From Chloroflexota bacterium (GTDB lineage Bacteria; Chloroflexota; Anaerolineae; Promineifilales; Promineifilaceae): a stretch of DNA of 18,297 nucleotides. A model generated the notes under the pieces. That model saw nothing but the letters and a program-made list of their open reading frames with translations. It was not told the DNA's origin and did not search any database. The DNA lies in assembly GCA_008501785.1 (NCBI GenBank), contig QQUD01000433.1, positions 1-18,297 on the forward strand. The letters run 5' to 3'. Both the position numbers and the translations under genes were made by a program. Position 1 is the stretch's first letter; every line of letters starts with the position of its first letter. Positions 1 to 7,485 of this stretch are shown piece after piece.

Positions 1-2
1 AG

Positions 3-557
3 TTGAGTGTGCCTGCGTTTGGCAGCCTAGTGAAAGCGCAGCCGGTGGACGAGCGTGAAGCGATTTATGGCTTGATTTACAACATGAATATTGATGATGA
101 TCCATTGGTGCGGCGACTGGTATTGGCCGAAAACCCACCGGAATCGGTGATTAACGACCAGCGACAGAACCGATTGCTGCCCATTGAAATGAGCGTCTTG
201 GCTGTGGGGTACGAGCGAGATGGCGAGTTGCATCACGGTTTGCCGCCACGCCCACCGCTCAATCTGGACCCGGTGGAACTGTGCCAGGATGCTGCTGATG
301 TGGTTGAGTTTACCAGCCGTCTCAGCTACCTGCGCCTAATTTTGCGGACGGTGGGCAGCAATGTGCCAGTTGATCAACTCCTGGTGGCGCACATTTTGGA
401 TGTATACAGATTACGGGGCGAAGATGTTGTGTGGGGAACGGCCGTTATCGAAGAACTCATCGAGTTATTACGCAGCAACTACGATATCCTCATCCCCACA
501 CTCGAAGCACTGAGCGACGCTTTACCAAATATGGCAATAGATACATCACGAATTTAA
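3..557 (+). CDS. HAS-barrel domain protein, HerA-associated (5' end cut by window)
   Basis: The frame is open to the window edge. The first codon seen (TTG at 3) is probably internal, so the N-terminus is missing; the visible 184 codons end at TAA 555-557. The opening residues (GSLVKAQ, then IYGLIYNMNIDDDPLVRRL) resemble the second half of a HAS-barrel, the small beta-barrel found at the N-terminus of HerA-type ATPases. It also contains HHGLPPRPPLNLD and a helical C-terminus. I recall similar HAS-barrel proteins encoded next to HerA-like genes in cyanobacteria and Chloroflexota. That is memory of a family pattern, not a search. The next gene, 91 bp downstream on the same strand, is a HerA-like ATPase with its own HAS-barrel, so the two may form one complex. 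The molecular function is unknown. It does not look like the NurA nuclease that usually partners HerA. Confidence is good that it is a real gene and moderate for the domain. Confidence 0.7.
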   Translation: MSVPAFGSLVKAQPVDEREAIYGLIYNMNIDDDPLVRRLVLAENPPESVINDQRQNRLLPIEMSVLAVGYERDGELHHGLPPRPPLNLDPVELCQDAADVVEFTSRLSYLRLILRTVGSNVPVDQLLVAHILDVYRLRGEDVVWGTAVIEELIELLRSNYDILIPTLEALSDALPNMAIDTSRI

Positions 558-623
558 CGAATAAACGAATAGGACGAATGAAGAAAAAATATTCGTGAGA
601 TTCGTCCATTCGTCTGATTCGTG
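547..623. repeat. Phased inverted array of ACGAAT / ATTCGT words
   Basis: Four copies of ACGAAT (548-553, 557-562, 565-570, 574-579) are followed, after an 11-nt A-rich loop (580-590), by four copies of the complement ATTCGT (591-596, 600-605, 608-613, 617-622). Both arms are 33 nt (547-579 and 591-623). They align without gaps into four perfectly paired 6-7-bp blocks separated by unpaired 3, 2 and 3-nt internal loops. The left arm begins inside the last codons of the upstream gene. The right arm ends 25 nt before the start of the HerA-like gene. There is no following T-run, so it is not a standard intrinsic terminator. Function unknown. Confidence 0.85.
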
Positions 624-648
624 TTTCAGTTTTTGAAGAGAATTTTTT

Positions 649-2364
649 ATGAGTGATTCAAACGAACCCATTGGATATATTGTTGGTGGCGGACTGAAAG
701 AAGGTTTTCGGATTCGGTTAACCGTTTCTGCCGACCAAGTTCAGGAAGGTAGTTTTGTGGTGTGTGACAGCGGCCGTTTTCGCTACTACGGCCTGATCAC
801 AGACCTGCAGCTTGGCGCAACCGACCCTCGCTTTGCTGACGAAAAGACAGACCGTTTGCAGCCCATAATCAGCAATGCGCTGCTGGGTAAGACGCTGTAC
901 ACCACGTTGAACATGTACCCCACGCTGCTAATGGACATGGGGCCAGAATTGGGCACGACAGCGCGGCACGAGTGGGAAGATCGCGTGGAGCGTGGCATCG
1001 AAAGCCCAGGGCCGAAACCTGTAAAAACCGTTCCTGCACATCATGTGGAAGTGCGGGCGGCAAATGAAGCCGACGTGGCCGACATTTTTGGCAAAGAGGG
1101 TCCCGGCATGTTTGTGGTGGGGCATACGATTGAACAAGGGTATCCGGTGCGGCTCGATTTGAAGAAGTTTGTGAAGCGGTCTAGCGGCATTTTTGGCGCG
1201 ACAGGTACAGGCAAAAGCTTTTTGACGCGGATGGTGCTGGCTGGCTTGATGAAAGAAGATGCCGCAGCGGCGCTTGTGTTTGATATGCACAACGAGTATG
1301 CATTTGATGACCTGGATTCAGATAAAGGTGAAACCGTTCAGGGTTTAAAATCGCTGTTTGGGCAAAAAGTGCAGGTGGCGGCATTGGGTAAAGGTGCACA
1401 GGTGCGCGGCAATGCGCCAGACTTTACGCTAGAATTGGCGCTCGGTGATTTTCAAACGAATGACATTTACATGCTGTCGGAGCAGTTGAATCTGACAGAC
1501 ACGGCGGCAGTAACGCTGGGCGCACTGGTGCGCGATTTTGGCGACAGTTGGTTTGCCTCGTTTATGAAGTTGGAGCCTGGGCTGGTGGAAACGGACCCAG
1601 AAACGGGTAAAACGAAACCCGCACCAGGGTCGGTGGCGTTTTGGGCGCGAGAAAATAATGTGAATGAGAAGGCGGCTGAAGCGCTGCACCGGCGGCTGCG
1701 TCTCATTGCCGACAAGCCATATGTGGTGGAACGTCCGGCGAGTGATGCGGTGACGGAGATTGTGGATAAGTTGGAAAACGGCCGTCACGTCATCCTCGGA
1801 TTTGGCAATCACGACAGCGATTTGGATTATTTGCTGGTATCCAACATTCTCACGCGGCGCATTCGGGAGCATTGGGTGAAAAAGACGGAGCGGCACAAGA
1901 CGATGGGTGAAGCGGCACCGCGTCCGCTGATGATTGCGATTGAAGAGGCTCATAAATTGCTTAATCCGCATCTTGCCAGTCAAACGACGTTTGGCATCAT
2001 TGCGCGGGAACTGCGTAAATATTTTGTGACGCTGCTGGTGGTGGATCAACGGCCGTCTGGCATCGACGATGAAATAATGTCGCAGCTCGGGACACGCATC
2101 ACCGGCTGGCTGGGGGATGATGATGATATTCGCGCAGTGTTGACTGGTTTGGCTGGGCGCGACCAGTTGCGCGGCATGTTGGCACGGCTGCAAGAGAAGG
2201 AAGAAGTGCTGCTGTTGGGTTGGGGTGTGAAGATGCCAATTCCGGTAAAATCGCGTCGCTATGATAAAAAATTCTGGGATGAGATGAAAGGGCGTAGCGA
2301 AAACGGCCGTTCCGGGTTAAATAAACAGTCATTAGACGATTTTAATGACGATTTATTCGGTTAA
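649..2364 (+). CDS. HerA-like ATPase with N-terminal HAS-barrel
   Basis: A 571-residue P-loop ATPase of the HerA/FtsK superfamily, which work as hexameric DNA-translocating motors. Residues 1-60 fit a HAS-barrel (IGYIVGGG, then RYYGLITDLQLG). The Walker A motif is GATGTGKS at 183-190, followed by the HerA-type VFDMHNEY near 210. The Walker B segment is LMIAIEEAH at 427-435, with two adjacent glutamates. A C-terminal stretch (RITGWLGDDDDI) may hold the arginine finger. The start has an upstream purine-rich GAAGAG. HerA normally works with the nuclease NurA in end resection; here no NurA is visible and the upstream partner is a HAS-barrel protein, with a PlsC-type gene 27 bp downstream. The coding strand is G-rich with many GTG/GCG codons, unlike the C-rich aceA. 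ATPase assignment is strong; a specific DNA-repair role is inferred. Confidence 0.9.
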   Translation: MSDSNEPIGYIVGGGLKEGFRIRLTVSADQVQEGSFVVCDSGRFRYYGLITDLQLGATDPRFADEKTDRLQPIISNALLGKTLYTTLNMYPTLLMDMGPELGTTARHEWEDRVERGIESPGPKPVKTVPAHHVEVRAANEADVADIFGKEGPGMFVVGHTIEQGYPVRLDLKKFVKRSSGIFGATGTGKSFLTRMVLAGLMKEDAAAALVFDMHNEYAFDDLDSDKGETVQGLKSLFGQKVQVAALGKGAQVRGNAPDFTLELALGDFQTNDIYMLSEQLNLTDTAAVTLGALVRDFGDSWFASFMKLEPGLVETDPETGKTKPAPGSVAFWARENNVNEKAAEALHRRLRLIADKPYVVERPASDAVTEIVDKLENGRHVILGFGNHDSDLDYLLVSNILTRRIREHWVKKTERHKTMGEAAPRPLMIAIEEAHKLLNPHLASQTTFGIIARELRKYFVTLLVVDQRPSGIDDEIMSQLGTRITGWLGDDDDIRAVLTGLAGRDQLRGMLARLQEKEEVLLLGWGVKMPIPVKSRRYDKKFWDEMKGRSENGRSGLNKQSLDDFNDDLFG

Positions 2365-2391
2365 TAACATTGTTGGAAGAATTATTTTCGC

Positions 2392-3186
2392 ATGGATTTT
2401 CAATTTGACACGTATGAGACGCCACCGGGTACGCCGCAAGTGTTGGGAGACCGGTTGGCAATGGGCAGTGGGGCTTATTTTTATAGCCGTTTTATTGGCA
2501 TTATTCTCAAATCGCGATGGCGTGTGGCGCGGGGCAAGTATGATCGCAATGCGTTTATCGAGTCGGGTACGGATACGCTGCGGCTGATTGAGGGGTGTAA
2601 CGGCCGTTTTCACATCACCGGCATCGACCACCTCCGCAACTGCACTGAGCCAGTTGTTTTTGTCAGCAACCATATGAGTGCGCTGGAAAACAACGTTTTT
2701 CCGGGCATCATTGGTCAATTTAAGCCATTTACTTTTGTGGTTAAAGAATCTTTGCTGCGGTATCCGGTGTTTGGGCCACTGCTGGCCTCACAAAACCCGA
2801 TTCCACTGGGGCGATCAGACCCACGTGCCGATCTCAAATTATTAATGGATGAAGGATGCGAACGGTTGACAAAAGGCATTTCTGTACTCGTTTTCCCACA
2901 AGGAACGCGTACCAACAGCATTGATCCACAATCATTTAACACCATTGGTGTCAAGCTGGCTCGCAAAGCTGGCGTAAACATATTGCCTATCGCGGTTAAG
3001 ACCGATTACTGGCAAAACGGGGAGCGATTCCGTGATTTTGGGCCGATTAATCGCGATCAACCCATTTATATTGCGTTTGGTGAACCGATTCTTGTTAGTA
3101 AAAACAGCCGTCAGGCCCATCAGCAAGCGCTGGATTTTATCAGCGGCTATTTAACTCACTGGCAAAATAAAATATTGAATAGTTAA
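2392..3186 (+). CDS. PlsC-type lysophospholipid acyltransferase, variant active site
   Basis: A 264-residue member of the LPLAT/PlsC superfamily, which transfers acyl chains to lysophosphatidic acid or similar acceptors at the membrane. The visible motifs are FVSNHMSALEN (motif I, His94), GRSDPRADLKLL, VLVFPQGTR (motif III, 165-173) and ILPIAVKTDYW (motif IV). Two normally near-invariant residues differ: the acid of H-x4-D is Glu99, and the glutamate of FPEGTR is Gln170. The rest of the fold is intact, so this looks like a distinct subfamily rather than a decayed gene. It starts 27 bp after the HerA-like gene, with GGAAG at 2375-2379 as the ribosome site. Expected product: phosphatidate or a related lipid. 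The acceptor cannot be told from sequence. Confidence 0.85.
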   Translation: MDFQFDTYETPPGTPQVLGDRLAMGSGAYFYSRFIGIILKSRWRVARGKYDRNAFIESGTDTLRLIEGCNGRFHITGIDHLRNCTEPVVFVSNHMSALENNVFPGIIGQFKPFTFVVKESLLRYPVFGPLLASQNPIPLGRSDPRADLKLLMDEGCERLTKGISVLVFPQGTRTNSIDPQSFNTIGVKLARKAGVNILPIAVKTDYWQNGERFRDFGPINRDQPIYIAFGEPILVSKNSRQAHQQALDFISGYLTHWQNKILNS

Positions 3187-3244
3187 ACGGCCGTTCTATG
3201 ATAAATATCCCTCTTTGCTGCCTGACTCAGTGACTATTCTCCTC

Positions 3245-3272
3245 TTGAACCCTGAAGATGAAAACCTATAAT
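3245..3272 (+). promoter_or_regulatory. Sigma-70 promoter of the hybrid kinase gene
   Basis: A -35 box TTGAAC (3245-3250) and a perfect -10 box TATAAT (3267-3272) are separated by 16 bp. Transcription should start near 3279, giving a leader of about 70 nt that contains the hairpin at 3307-3329 and the ribosome site. This makes the kinase a separate transcription unit from plsC upstream. Confidence 0.6.
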
Positions 3273-3306
3273 AAAAATTTGGCGTTATTGGCAAATATTT
3301 AGATTG

Positions 3307-3329
3307 GGTGCTGATTTGTTATCAGCACC
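3307..3329 (+). promoter_or_regulatory. Leader hairpin just before the kinase ribosome site
   Basis: A perfect 9-bp stem, GGTGCTGAT (3307-3315) pairing with ATCAGCACC (3321-3329), closes a 5-nt loop TTGTT. It ends 6 nt before the Shine-Dalgarno CGGGAAG (3336-3342). No T-run follows, so it is unlikely to be an intrinsic terminator. It may be an mRNA stability element, a protein site on RNA, or an operator on DNA. Confidence 0.6.
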
Positions 3330-3347
3330 TCATCTCGGGAAGTTTTC

Positions 3348-5726
3348 ATGGGCGTTTTCATGAAGAGAATAGTTAGTCGACAATACATCCAAAATGTATT
3401 CTCTCGGAAATTAATAACCATTGTGGTGTTAGCGGCCGTTTATATCGCCCTATTCCTTCTCTTTGCTCCATATTTCCTAACTTATGTGCTCGTGTTTTTT
3501 TCTCTGTCTTTTGCGATTACGGTTGCCTGGTTATATGGATTTACATCAGGACTAATTGCTGCAACTGCTTCCCTCTTCCTAAATGTCTTCCTTCAATTAC
3601 AGTTATTTCAAAGTATTCCCGATGGATTTATCAACGGCGGCATTCCCGGCCATCTTGTAATTTTTATAATTGCGGGAATTGTTGGAAGCTTTCGGGATAT
3701 GCGCCTACGGCTGAGAAAAGAACTTGAGGAACGCAGAAATATTGAGCAGGAATTACAAAAGAATCAATCATTACTACGAGGTATTTTAGATAGCTCCCTA
3801 GACAGCATTTATGCAATGGATGCAATTCGTGATGACGCTGGCAAAATTGTTGATTTTGAAATGACCGTTGTTAATCCTGCCGCTGAAAAAATAATGCGCC
3901 TTCCAGCAAAAGAGATCATTGGTAAGCGCTTATTAGAACAGTTTCCTGGTCCGCAGGAGCAAAGCTCATTTGATGAATTTTGTCAGGTTGTGAAAACAGG
4001 GCAGCCGCTTTTGTACGAGCAATTGTTTATCTTTGACAATATCGAGTTCACCTATCAAAAACATGCTGTCAAATTGTTTGATGGCGTTGCTGTGACCACA
4101 AAAGATATAACTAACCAAAAGGAGCATGAAGCCAAACTGCAAGAGGCAAAAGAAAAGGCGGAGGAAGGGAGCCGCACAAAGAGTGAATTTTTGGCCAATA
4201 TGAGCCATGAAATTCGGACCCCCTTAAATGCTGTTATTGGTCTTTCAAACTTGATGCTAGATACACCACTTAATTCTGAACAGCGAGACTTTGCGCAAAC
4301 GTTACAAATGAGTGGTGAGGGACTGCTTGCGATTATTAATGACATTCTCGACTTTTCAAAGATTGAGGCAGGCAAATTAGAGGTAGAACAGAATCCGTTT
4401 GATTTGCACGCATGCATTGCAGAAGCATTGGATCTGATGGGGAGACGAGCAGCCGAAAAAGGATTAGAACTCGCTTTGATTATGGATCCCAATGTTCCTG
4501 AACAAATCATTGGTGATGTGACTCGTGTACGTCAGATTTTGGTAAATCTGCTCAATAATGCAGTTAAATTTACAGAAACTGGGGAAGTGGTTGTCTCAGT
4601 AACTTATGATGGCTTATCACAGGCAAATGACACGCTGCGTTTTTCAATTATTGATACTGGAATAGGGATTCCTGCGGACCGTATGAATCGGTTATTTCAG
4701 TCATTTAGTCAAGTTGATGCGTCGATGACACGTAAACACGGAGGGACCGGATTAGGTTTAATAATCAGCAAACAATTGGTAGAAGCGATGGGCGGCACGA
4801 TGTGGGTGGAAAGTGAGGTTGAGCGTGGCTCGACATTTAGTTTTACGCTGCCAGCAAAACGGCCGTTTTTCGACAAAAATTCCACTTCAGAAGAATCGCT
4901 GCTATGTGAGAAACGCATCCTGATTGTGGATGACAATCCTGTGAACCGGATGGTGTTTAGCCTCTACCTCAAGTCATGGCAGGCCATACCAGTCATTGCC
5001 CAATCCGCACAAGCGGCACTCAAATTGCTACAACAAGGTGAAACATTTGACGCTGGCATTTTTGATATGCGGATGCCGGAAACAACGGGTTTAGAATTGG
5101 CAAAACAAATAGAATCACTGCCTGTAAAGTCTTTTCCGATGTTGCTGCTAACTTCAATGCAGCTCACAAATGATGATGAATCAAAACGCCTTTTTCAGAC
5201 ACATATCACCAAGCCTGTCAAGCCCAGGCAGCTTTACGGTGCGCTGTGTCAAACGTTATCGCTGTCACAAAGCAGGTCGGATGAGGTGGAAACGGCCGTT
5301 TCTACCCACCAATTTGATTCCCAGTTAGGTGAAAAACATCCCCTACGCATTCTCCTGGCCGAAGATAATGCCATTAATCAAAAAGTGGCTTTGCGCATTT
5401 TAGAGCGACTGGGATATGCGGCAGACGTTGCCGCAAATGGAGTAGAAGCAGTTGAAGCGGTTCAGAAGCACCCTTATGACGTTGTGCTGATGGACGTGCA
5501 AATGCCGAAAATGGATGGGATAGATGCCACCAAATCCATCCGCAAAACGATTGCAGCTGAAAACCAACCCATGATCATCGCCCTGACGGCAAACGCGCTT
5601 AAAGGCGACCGTGAGCGTTTTTTGGCTGCCGGGATGGATGAATACATTAGCAAACCTCTCAAAATTGAAGAGCTTGTTCGTTTATTACAATTAAGAGCAT
5701 CTGAAAAGGCAACGCCAGCCCCTTAA
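3348..5726 (+). CDS. Membrane hybrid sensor histidine kinase with PAS and two receiver domains
   Basis: A 792-residue hybrid two-component kinase. Residues 22-117 hold about four hydrophobic segments, followed by a charged, probably coiled linker (117-140) and a PAS-like domain (about 140-262). The dimerisation/phosphoacceptor domain has MSHEIRTP with His287. The ATPase domain has the N box (NLLNNAVKF, from Asn400), G1 (DTGIG, Asp436) and G2 (GGTGLGL, from 465). Receiver 1 (about 524-635) has the phosphoacceptor Asp573 in FDMRMP, and KP in ITKPVK. Receiver 2 (about 664-785) has Asp716 in MDVQMP, with ALTANA and SKP. No Hpt or output domain is present, so the signal must pass to a separate partner. 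ATG 3348 is preferred because CGGGAAG lies 5 nt upstream; ATG 3360 is possible. The input signal is unknown. The gene is visibly more A+T-rich than aceB-aceA. Confidence 0.93.
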   Translation: MGVFMKRIVSRQYIQNVFSRKLITIVVLAAVYIALFLLFAPYFLTYVLVFFSLSFAITVAWLYGFTSGLIAATASLFLNVFLQLQLFQSIPDGFINGGIPGHLVIFIIAGIVGSFRDMRLRLRKELEERRNIEQELQKNQSLLRGILDSSLDSIYAMDAIRDDAGKIVDFEMTVVNPAAEKIMRLPAKEIIGKRLLEQFPGPQEQSSFDEFCQVVKTGQPLLYEQLFIFDNIEFTYQKHAVKLFDGVAVTTKDITNQKEHEAKLQEAKEKAEEGSRTKSEFLANMSHEIRTPLNAVIGLSNLMLDTPLNSEQRDFAQTLQMSGEGLLAIINDILDFSKIEAGKLEVEQNPFDLHACIAEALDLMGRRAAEKGLELALIMDPNVPEQIIGDVTRVRQILVNLLNNAVKFTETGEVVVSVTYDGLSQANDTLRFSIIDTGIGIPADRMNRLFQSFSQVDASMTRKHGGTGLGLIISKQLVEAMGGTMWVESEVERGSTFSFTLPAKRPFFDKNSTSEESLLCEKRILIVDDNPVNRMVFSLYLKSWQAIPVIAQSAQAALKLLQQGETFDAGIFDMRMPETTGLELAKQIESLPVKSFPMLLLTSMQLTNDDESKRLFQTHITKPVKPRQLYGALCQTLSLSQSRSDEVETAVSTHQFDSQLGEKHPLRILLAEDNAINQKVALRILERLGYAADVAANGVEAVEAVQKHPYDVVLMDVQMPKMDGIDATKSIRKTIAAENQPMIIALTANALKGDRERFLAAGMDEYISKPLKIEELVRLLQLRASEKATPAP

Positions 5727-7228
5727 CTGCGTGTTCGCTCACGCAGTTGACTTAAGGCCAAACGTCGTGCTGTCGCTTCTTGCTGCGCCACCAGTGTGGT
5801 GGGTGGTGCAACGCGCTCGCGGCATTGCTCCTCCGTTAGCGGACAGCGTTCGCATGTTTCATGAATGTATGCTTTTGGTATCGCCGGGTCATCTAAGAAA
5901 CGCATCACCTGTCGCAGCTCTGCATCAACGCGGAACCCAACCAGCACGCTGCTGTTGACATTAGGCGACAAAACCAACGGTCGGGAAAAGCCAAAACACA
6001 AAAATTGGTCCCGTGATTCCACGAACTCTGAAAATTGAATGCCCATGTGGGGTTGATCAAATGTTAAATCGCCGTTGGTGGGTGCTTTGTGCAGCAGCCG
6101 CACCGATAACCAGCGGCGGCAGTAGTGCTCATGCAAGCCAATGCCGCTGGGGACGATGAGTTTGTTCATGTTGAGTTGCTTGATCAGTTCATAACGGCCG
6201 TTTACCTGATGAAACCGCAAAAAGTGCAGCTTTAGCCCATAATATTCCGGCACCAACTCACTTAAGCGGTACAACAACATCTCCGGCGTAACGGCATATT
6301 TGTCGATTAACGACAGCAATTTATCTGGCTGCCACGTTTCCTGGTCAAAAAATTGCTGTAAATCCGCTAGCATTACTGTACGAGGCATCATTAGCGCACC
6401 GCCAAAATAAGCGGCTTTAAAATCATTGACGATTTGCTGGAATGAATCGATGCGTGTTGGCGTTGAAGCGAATGAGCGTTCTTTCAGCTTCAAATACCGA
6501 TACCCAAGCTCGCGTGCCAAAATGAATTTAATCTGACGGGGGCGCAGTGCTGGATTGATAAACAGCGTTTTGCTTCGCTTTTCTTCGATATAAATGGAGC
6601 GATATTTTTGCAAAGCCGGATCATCTGCAATGGCCTCATGATCCAGCTTGTATCCATACACTTCGCGTAAAATCGTTTCTAAGACAGACAATTCCGTTGG
6701 AATTTGCTCACCTAAGCTATATTTTGGGCCAATTTCTGTCGTAAAAGCAAGTGCCGCATCTTCTAAATCTTGAAAGTAATTTTCGTGAATTTCTTGATAC
6801 GATCGCAGTGCAGCTCGTAAAAACTCTTCTTCTTTTAAATCATATTTGCGGCCGATGGAGAGAATCGCATGCATCAAGGCGCTCACCTTTTCGGGTTCGC
6901 GAGTTAACGGTGTCACCAAGTCGCCAGGTTCCAATCCAAATTCTTCAAACGGAAAGCGGCGCATGATTGATGATGAGAGTGTGGATTCCAAATAGGAAAG
7001 CGATGGAGCCAATTTAATGGAGACCATCTGATCATAATCTTTGCCCAACACGGCGGCCATGCGCATGATTTTATCGGCGCGGGGGTATTTGCGGCCGTGT
7101 TCAATTTCAGTTACATACGATGGAGATAACTCGCATTGGCTGGCAAACTCCGAGAGTGTCATGCCTGCTTCGGTGCGCGCCTGCCTTACCTTCATGCCAA
7201 AAATGATGTTTACCAGTTTTATGCTCAT
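5723..7228 (-). CDS. RamB/ScfR-like XRE-family regulator of acyl/acetate metabolism
   Basis: A 501-residue transcription factor. Residues about 10-70 are an XRE helix-turn-helix ([16 protein letters not shown], then [17 protein letters not shown]). The middle region resembles the IrrE/M78 peptidase-like domain of this family, but the metal site is lost: [11 protein letters not shown] stands where HExxH would be. The C-terminal part carries a Cys cluster ([13 protein letters not shown], Cys459, 462, 469) followed by APP, as in RamB/ScfR C-terminal domains. RamB controls acetate and glyoxylate-cycle genes in Actinobacteria. Here the gene is divergent from aceB-aceA, so control of the shunt and of itself is the natural inference, supported by the palindromes in between. 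The start at ATG 7228 has little Shine-Dalgarno; the TACAAT at 7236-7241 would give a nearly leaderless mRNA. An in-frame ATG at codon 12 is an alternative. Confidence 0.85.
   Translation of the reverse strand: MSIKLVNIIFGMKVRQARTEAGMTLSEFASQCELSPSYVTEIEHGRKYPRADKIMRMAAVLGKDYDQMVSIKLAPSLSYLESTLSSSIMRRFPFEEFGLEPGDLVTPLTREPEKVSALMHAILSIGRKYDLKEEEFLRAALRSYQEIHENYFQDLEDAALAFTTEIGPKYSLGEQIPTELSVLETILREVYGYKLDHEAIADDPALQKYRSIYIEEKRSKTLFINPALRPRQIKFILARELGYRYLKLKERSFASTPTRIDSFQQIVNDFKAAYFGGALMMPRTVMLADLQQFFDQETWQPDKLLSLIDKYAVTPEMLLYRLSELVPEYYGLKLHFLRFHQVNGRYELIKQLNMNKLIVPSGIGLHEHYCRRWLSVRLLHKAPTNGDLTFDQPHMGIQFSEFVESRDQFLCFGFSRPLVLSPNVNSSVLVGFRVDAELRQVMRFLDDPAIPKAYIHETCERCPLTEEQCRERVAPPTTLVAQQEATARRLALSQLRERTRS
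5726..5747. terminator. Hairpin at the convergent gene junction
   Basis: A perfect 8-bp stem, ACTGCGTG (5726-5733) with CACGCAGT (5740-5747), closes a TTCGCT loop. It begins on the last base of the kinase stop and lies inside the last codons of the convergent regulator. No T-run follows on the + strand, so it could stall polymerase or protect the kinase mRNA 3' end rather than act as a full intrinsic terminator. Confidence 0.45.
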
Positions 7229-7235
7229 GCCTAAA

Positions 7236-7264
7236 TTGTACCATTTTCAGCGAATATTCGCTAA
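7236..7264 (-). promoter_or_regulatory. Possible promoter of the regulator gene
   Basis: On the minus strand a -10 box TACAAT (7241 to 7236) lies 17 bp from a weak -35 (TAGCGA, 7264 to 7259). The start point would be at about 7229, directly at the ATG, so the mRNA may be leaderless. The -35 match is poor, as in activated or weak autoregulated promoters. Confidence 0.35.
7250..7263. promoter_or_regulatory. Operator copy 1 (palindrome AGCGAATATTCGCT)
   Basis: A perfect 14-bp palindrome 22 bp upstream of the regulator start, identical in its core to the palindrome at 7327-7344. It would lie between, and partly overlap, the possible -35 (7259-7264) and -10 (7236-7241) boxes of the minus-strand gene, a position suited to autorepression. 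Binding by the divergent regulator is inferred. Confidence 0.65.
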
Positions 7265-7290
7265 TTGTTGTTAAATCGCTAATTTGGACT

Positions 7291-7319
7291 TGACAAATCC
7301 ACAATACCACATTATGATA
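7291..7319 (+). promoter_or_regulatory. Sigma-70 promoter of aceB-aceA
   Basis: A consensus -35 TTGACA (7291-7296), a 17-bp spacer and a near-consensus -10 TATGAT (7314-7319). The expected start near 7326 falls at the edge of operator copy 2, so binding there should block initiation. This is the strongest promoter seen in the window, and the 5' leader would be about 160 nt. Confidence 0.8.
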
Positions 7320-7326
7320 TTCTCAA

Positions 7327-7344
7327 TTAGCGAATATTCGCTAA
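7327..7344. promoter_or_regulatory. Operator copy 2 (palindrome TTAGCGAATATTCGCTAA)
   Basis: A perfect 18-bp palindrome placed on the predicted aceB transcription start, sharing a 14-bp core with copy 1. Half-sites of the same word occur at 7277-7283 (TCGCTAA), and as an inverted pair at 7352-7360 (TTAGGCGAA) and 7372-7379 (TTCGCTAA). The position predicts repression of aceB-aceA. The word is not identical to the RamB motif known from Corynebacterium. Confidence 0.75.
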
Positions 7345-7401
7345 AGGTGAATTAGGCGAAAACAGGCACATTTCGCTAAAAGCAGCACAAAGAGAAGCAT
7401 T

Positions 7402-7449
7402 TCAGCATTTCAGCAGGAAGTGGTTCTGGCTGACAAGCTGATTTGCTGA
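7402..7449. repeat. Inverted array of TCAGC / GCTGA words in the aceB leader
   Basis: TCAGC-ATT-TCAGC (7402-7414) faces GCTGA-TTT-GCTGA (7437-7449): two paired 5-bp blocks with a 3-nt internal loop, the same layout as the array at 547-623. A further CTGACTAG direct repeat follows up to 7462. It lies in the aceB leader just before AAGGAG (7471-7476). Confidence 0.6.
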
Positions 7450-7485
7450 CTAGCTGACTAGCTAAAAACCAAGGAGAAGTGAATC

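Noticed and set aside
1429..2193. Long minus-strand ORF (254 codons) inside the HerA-like gene
   Set aside because: It is antisense to a gene with clear Walker motifs, and its composition (His, Arg, Gln rich) is typical of a shadow frame.
2345..2587. 80-residue + strand ORF overlapping the end of the HerA-like gene and the start of plsC
   Set aside because: It is in a different frame from plsC, which has a ribosome site and family motifs. This ORF has neither.
3307..3329. Intrinsic terminator of plsC
   Set aside because: No T-run follows the stem. The hairpin lies downstream of the kinase promoter and immediately before its ribosome site.
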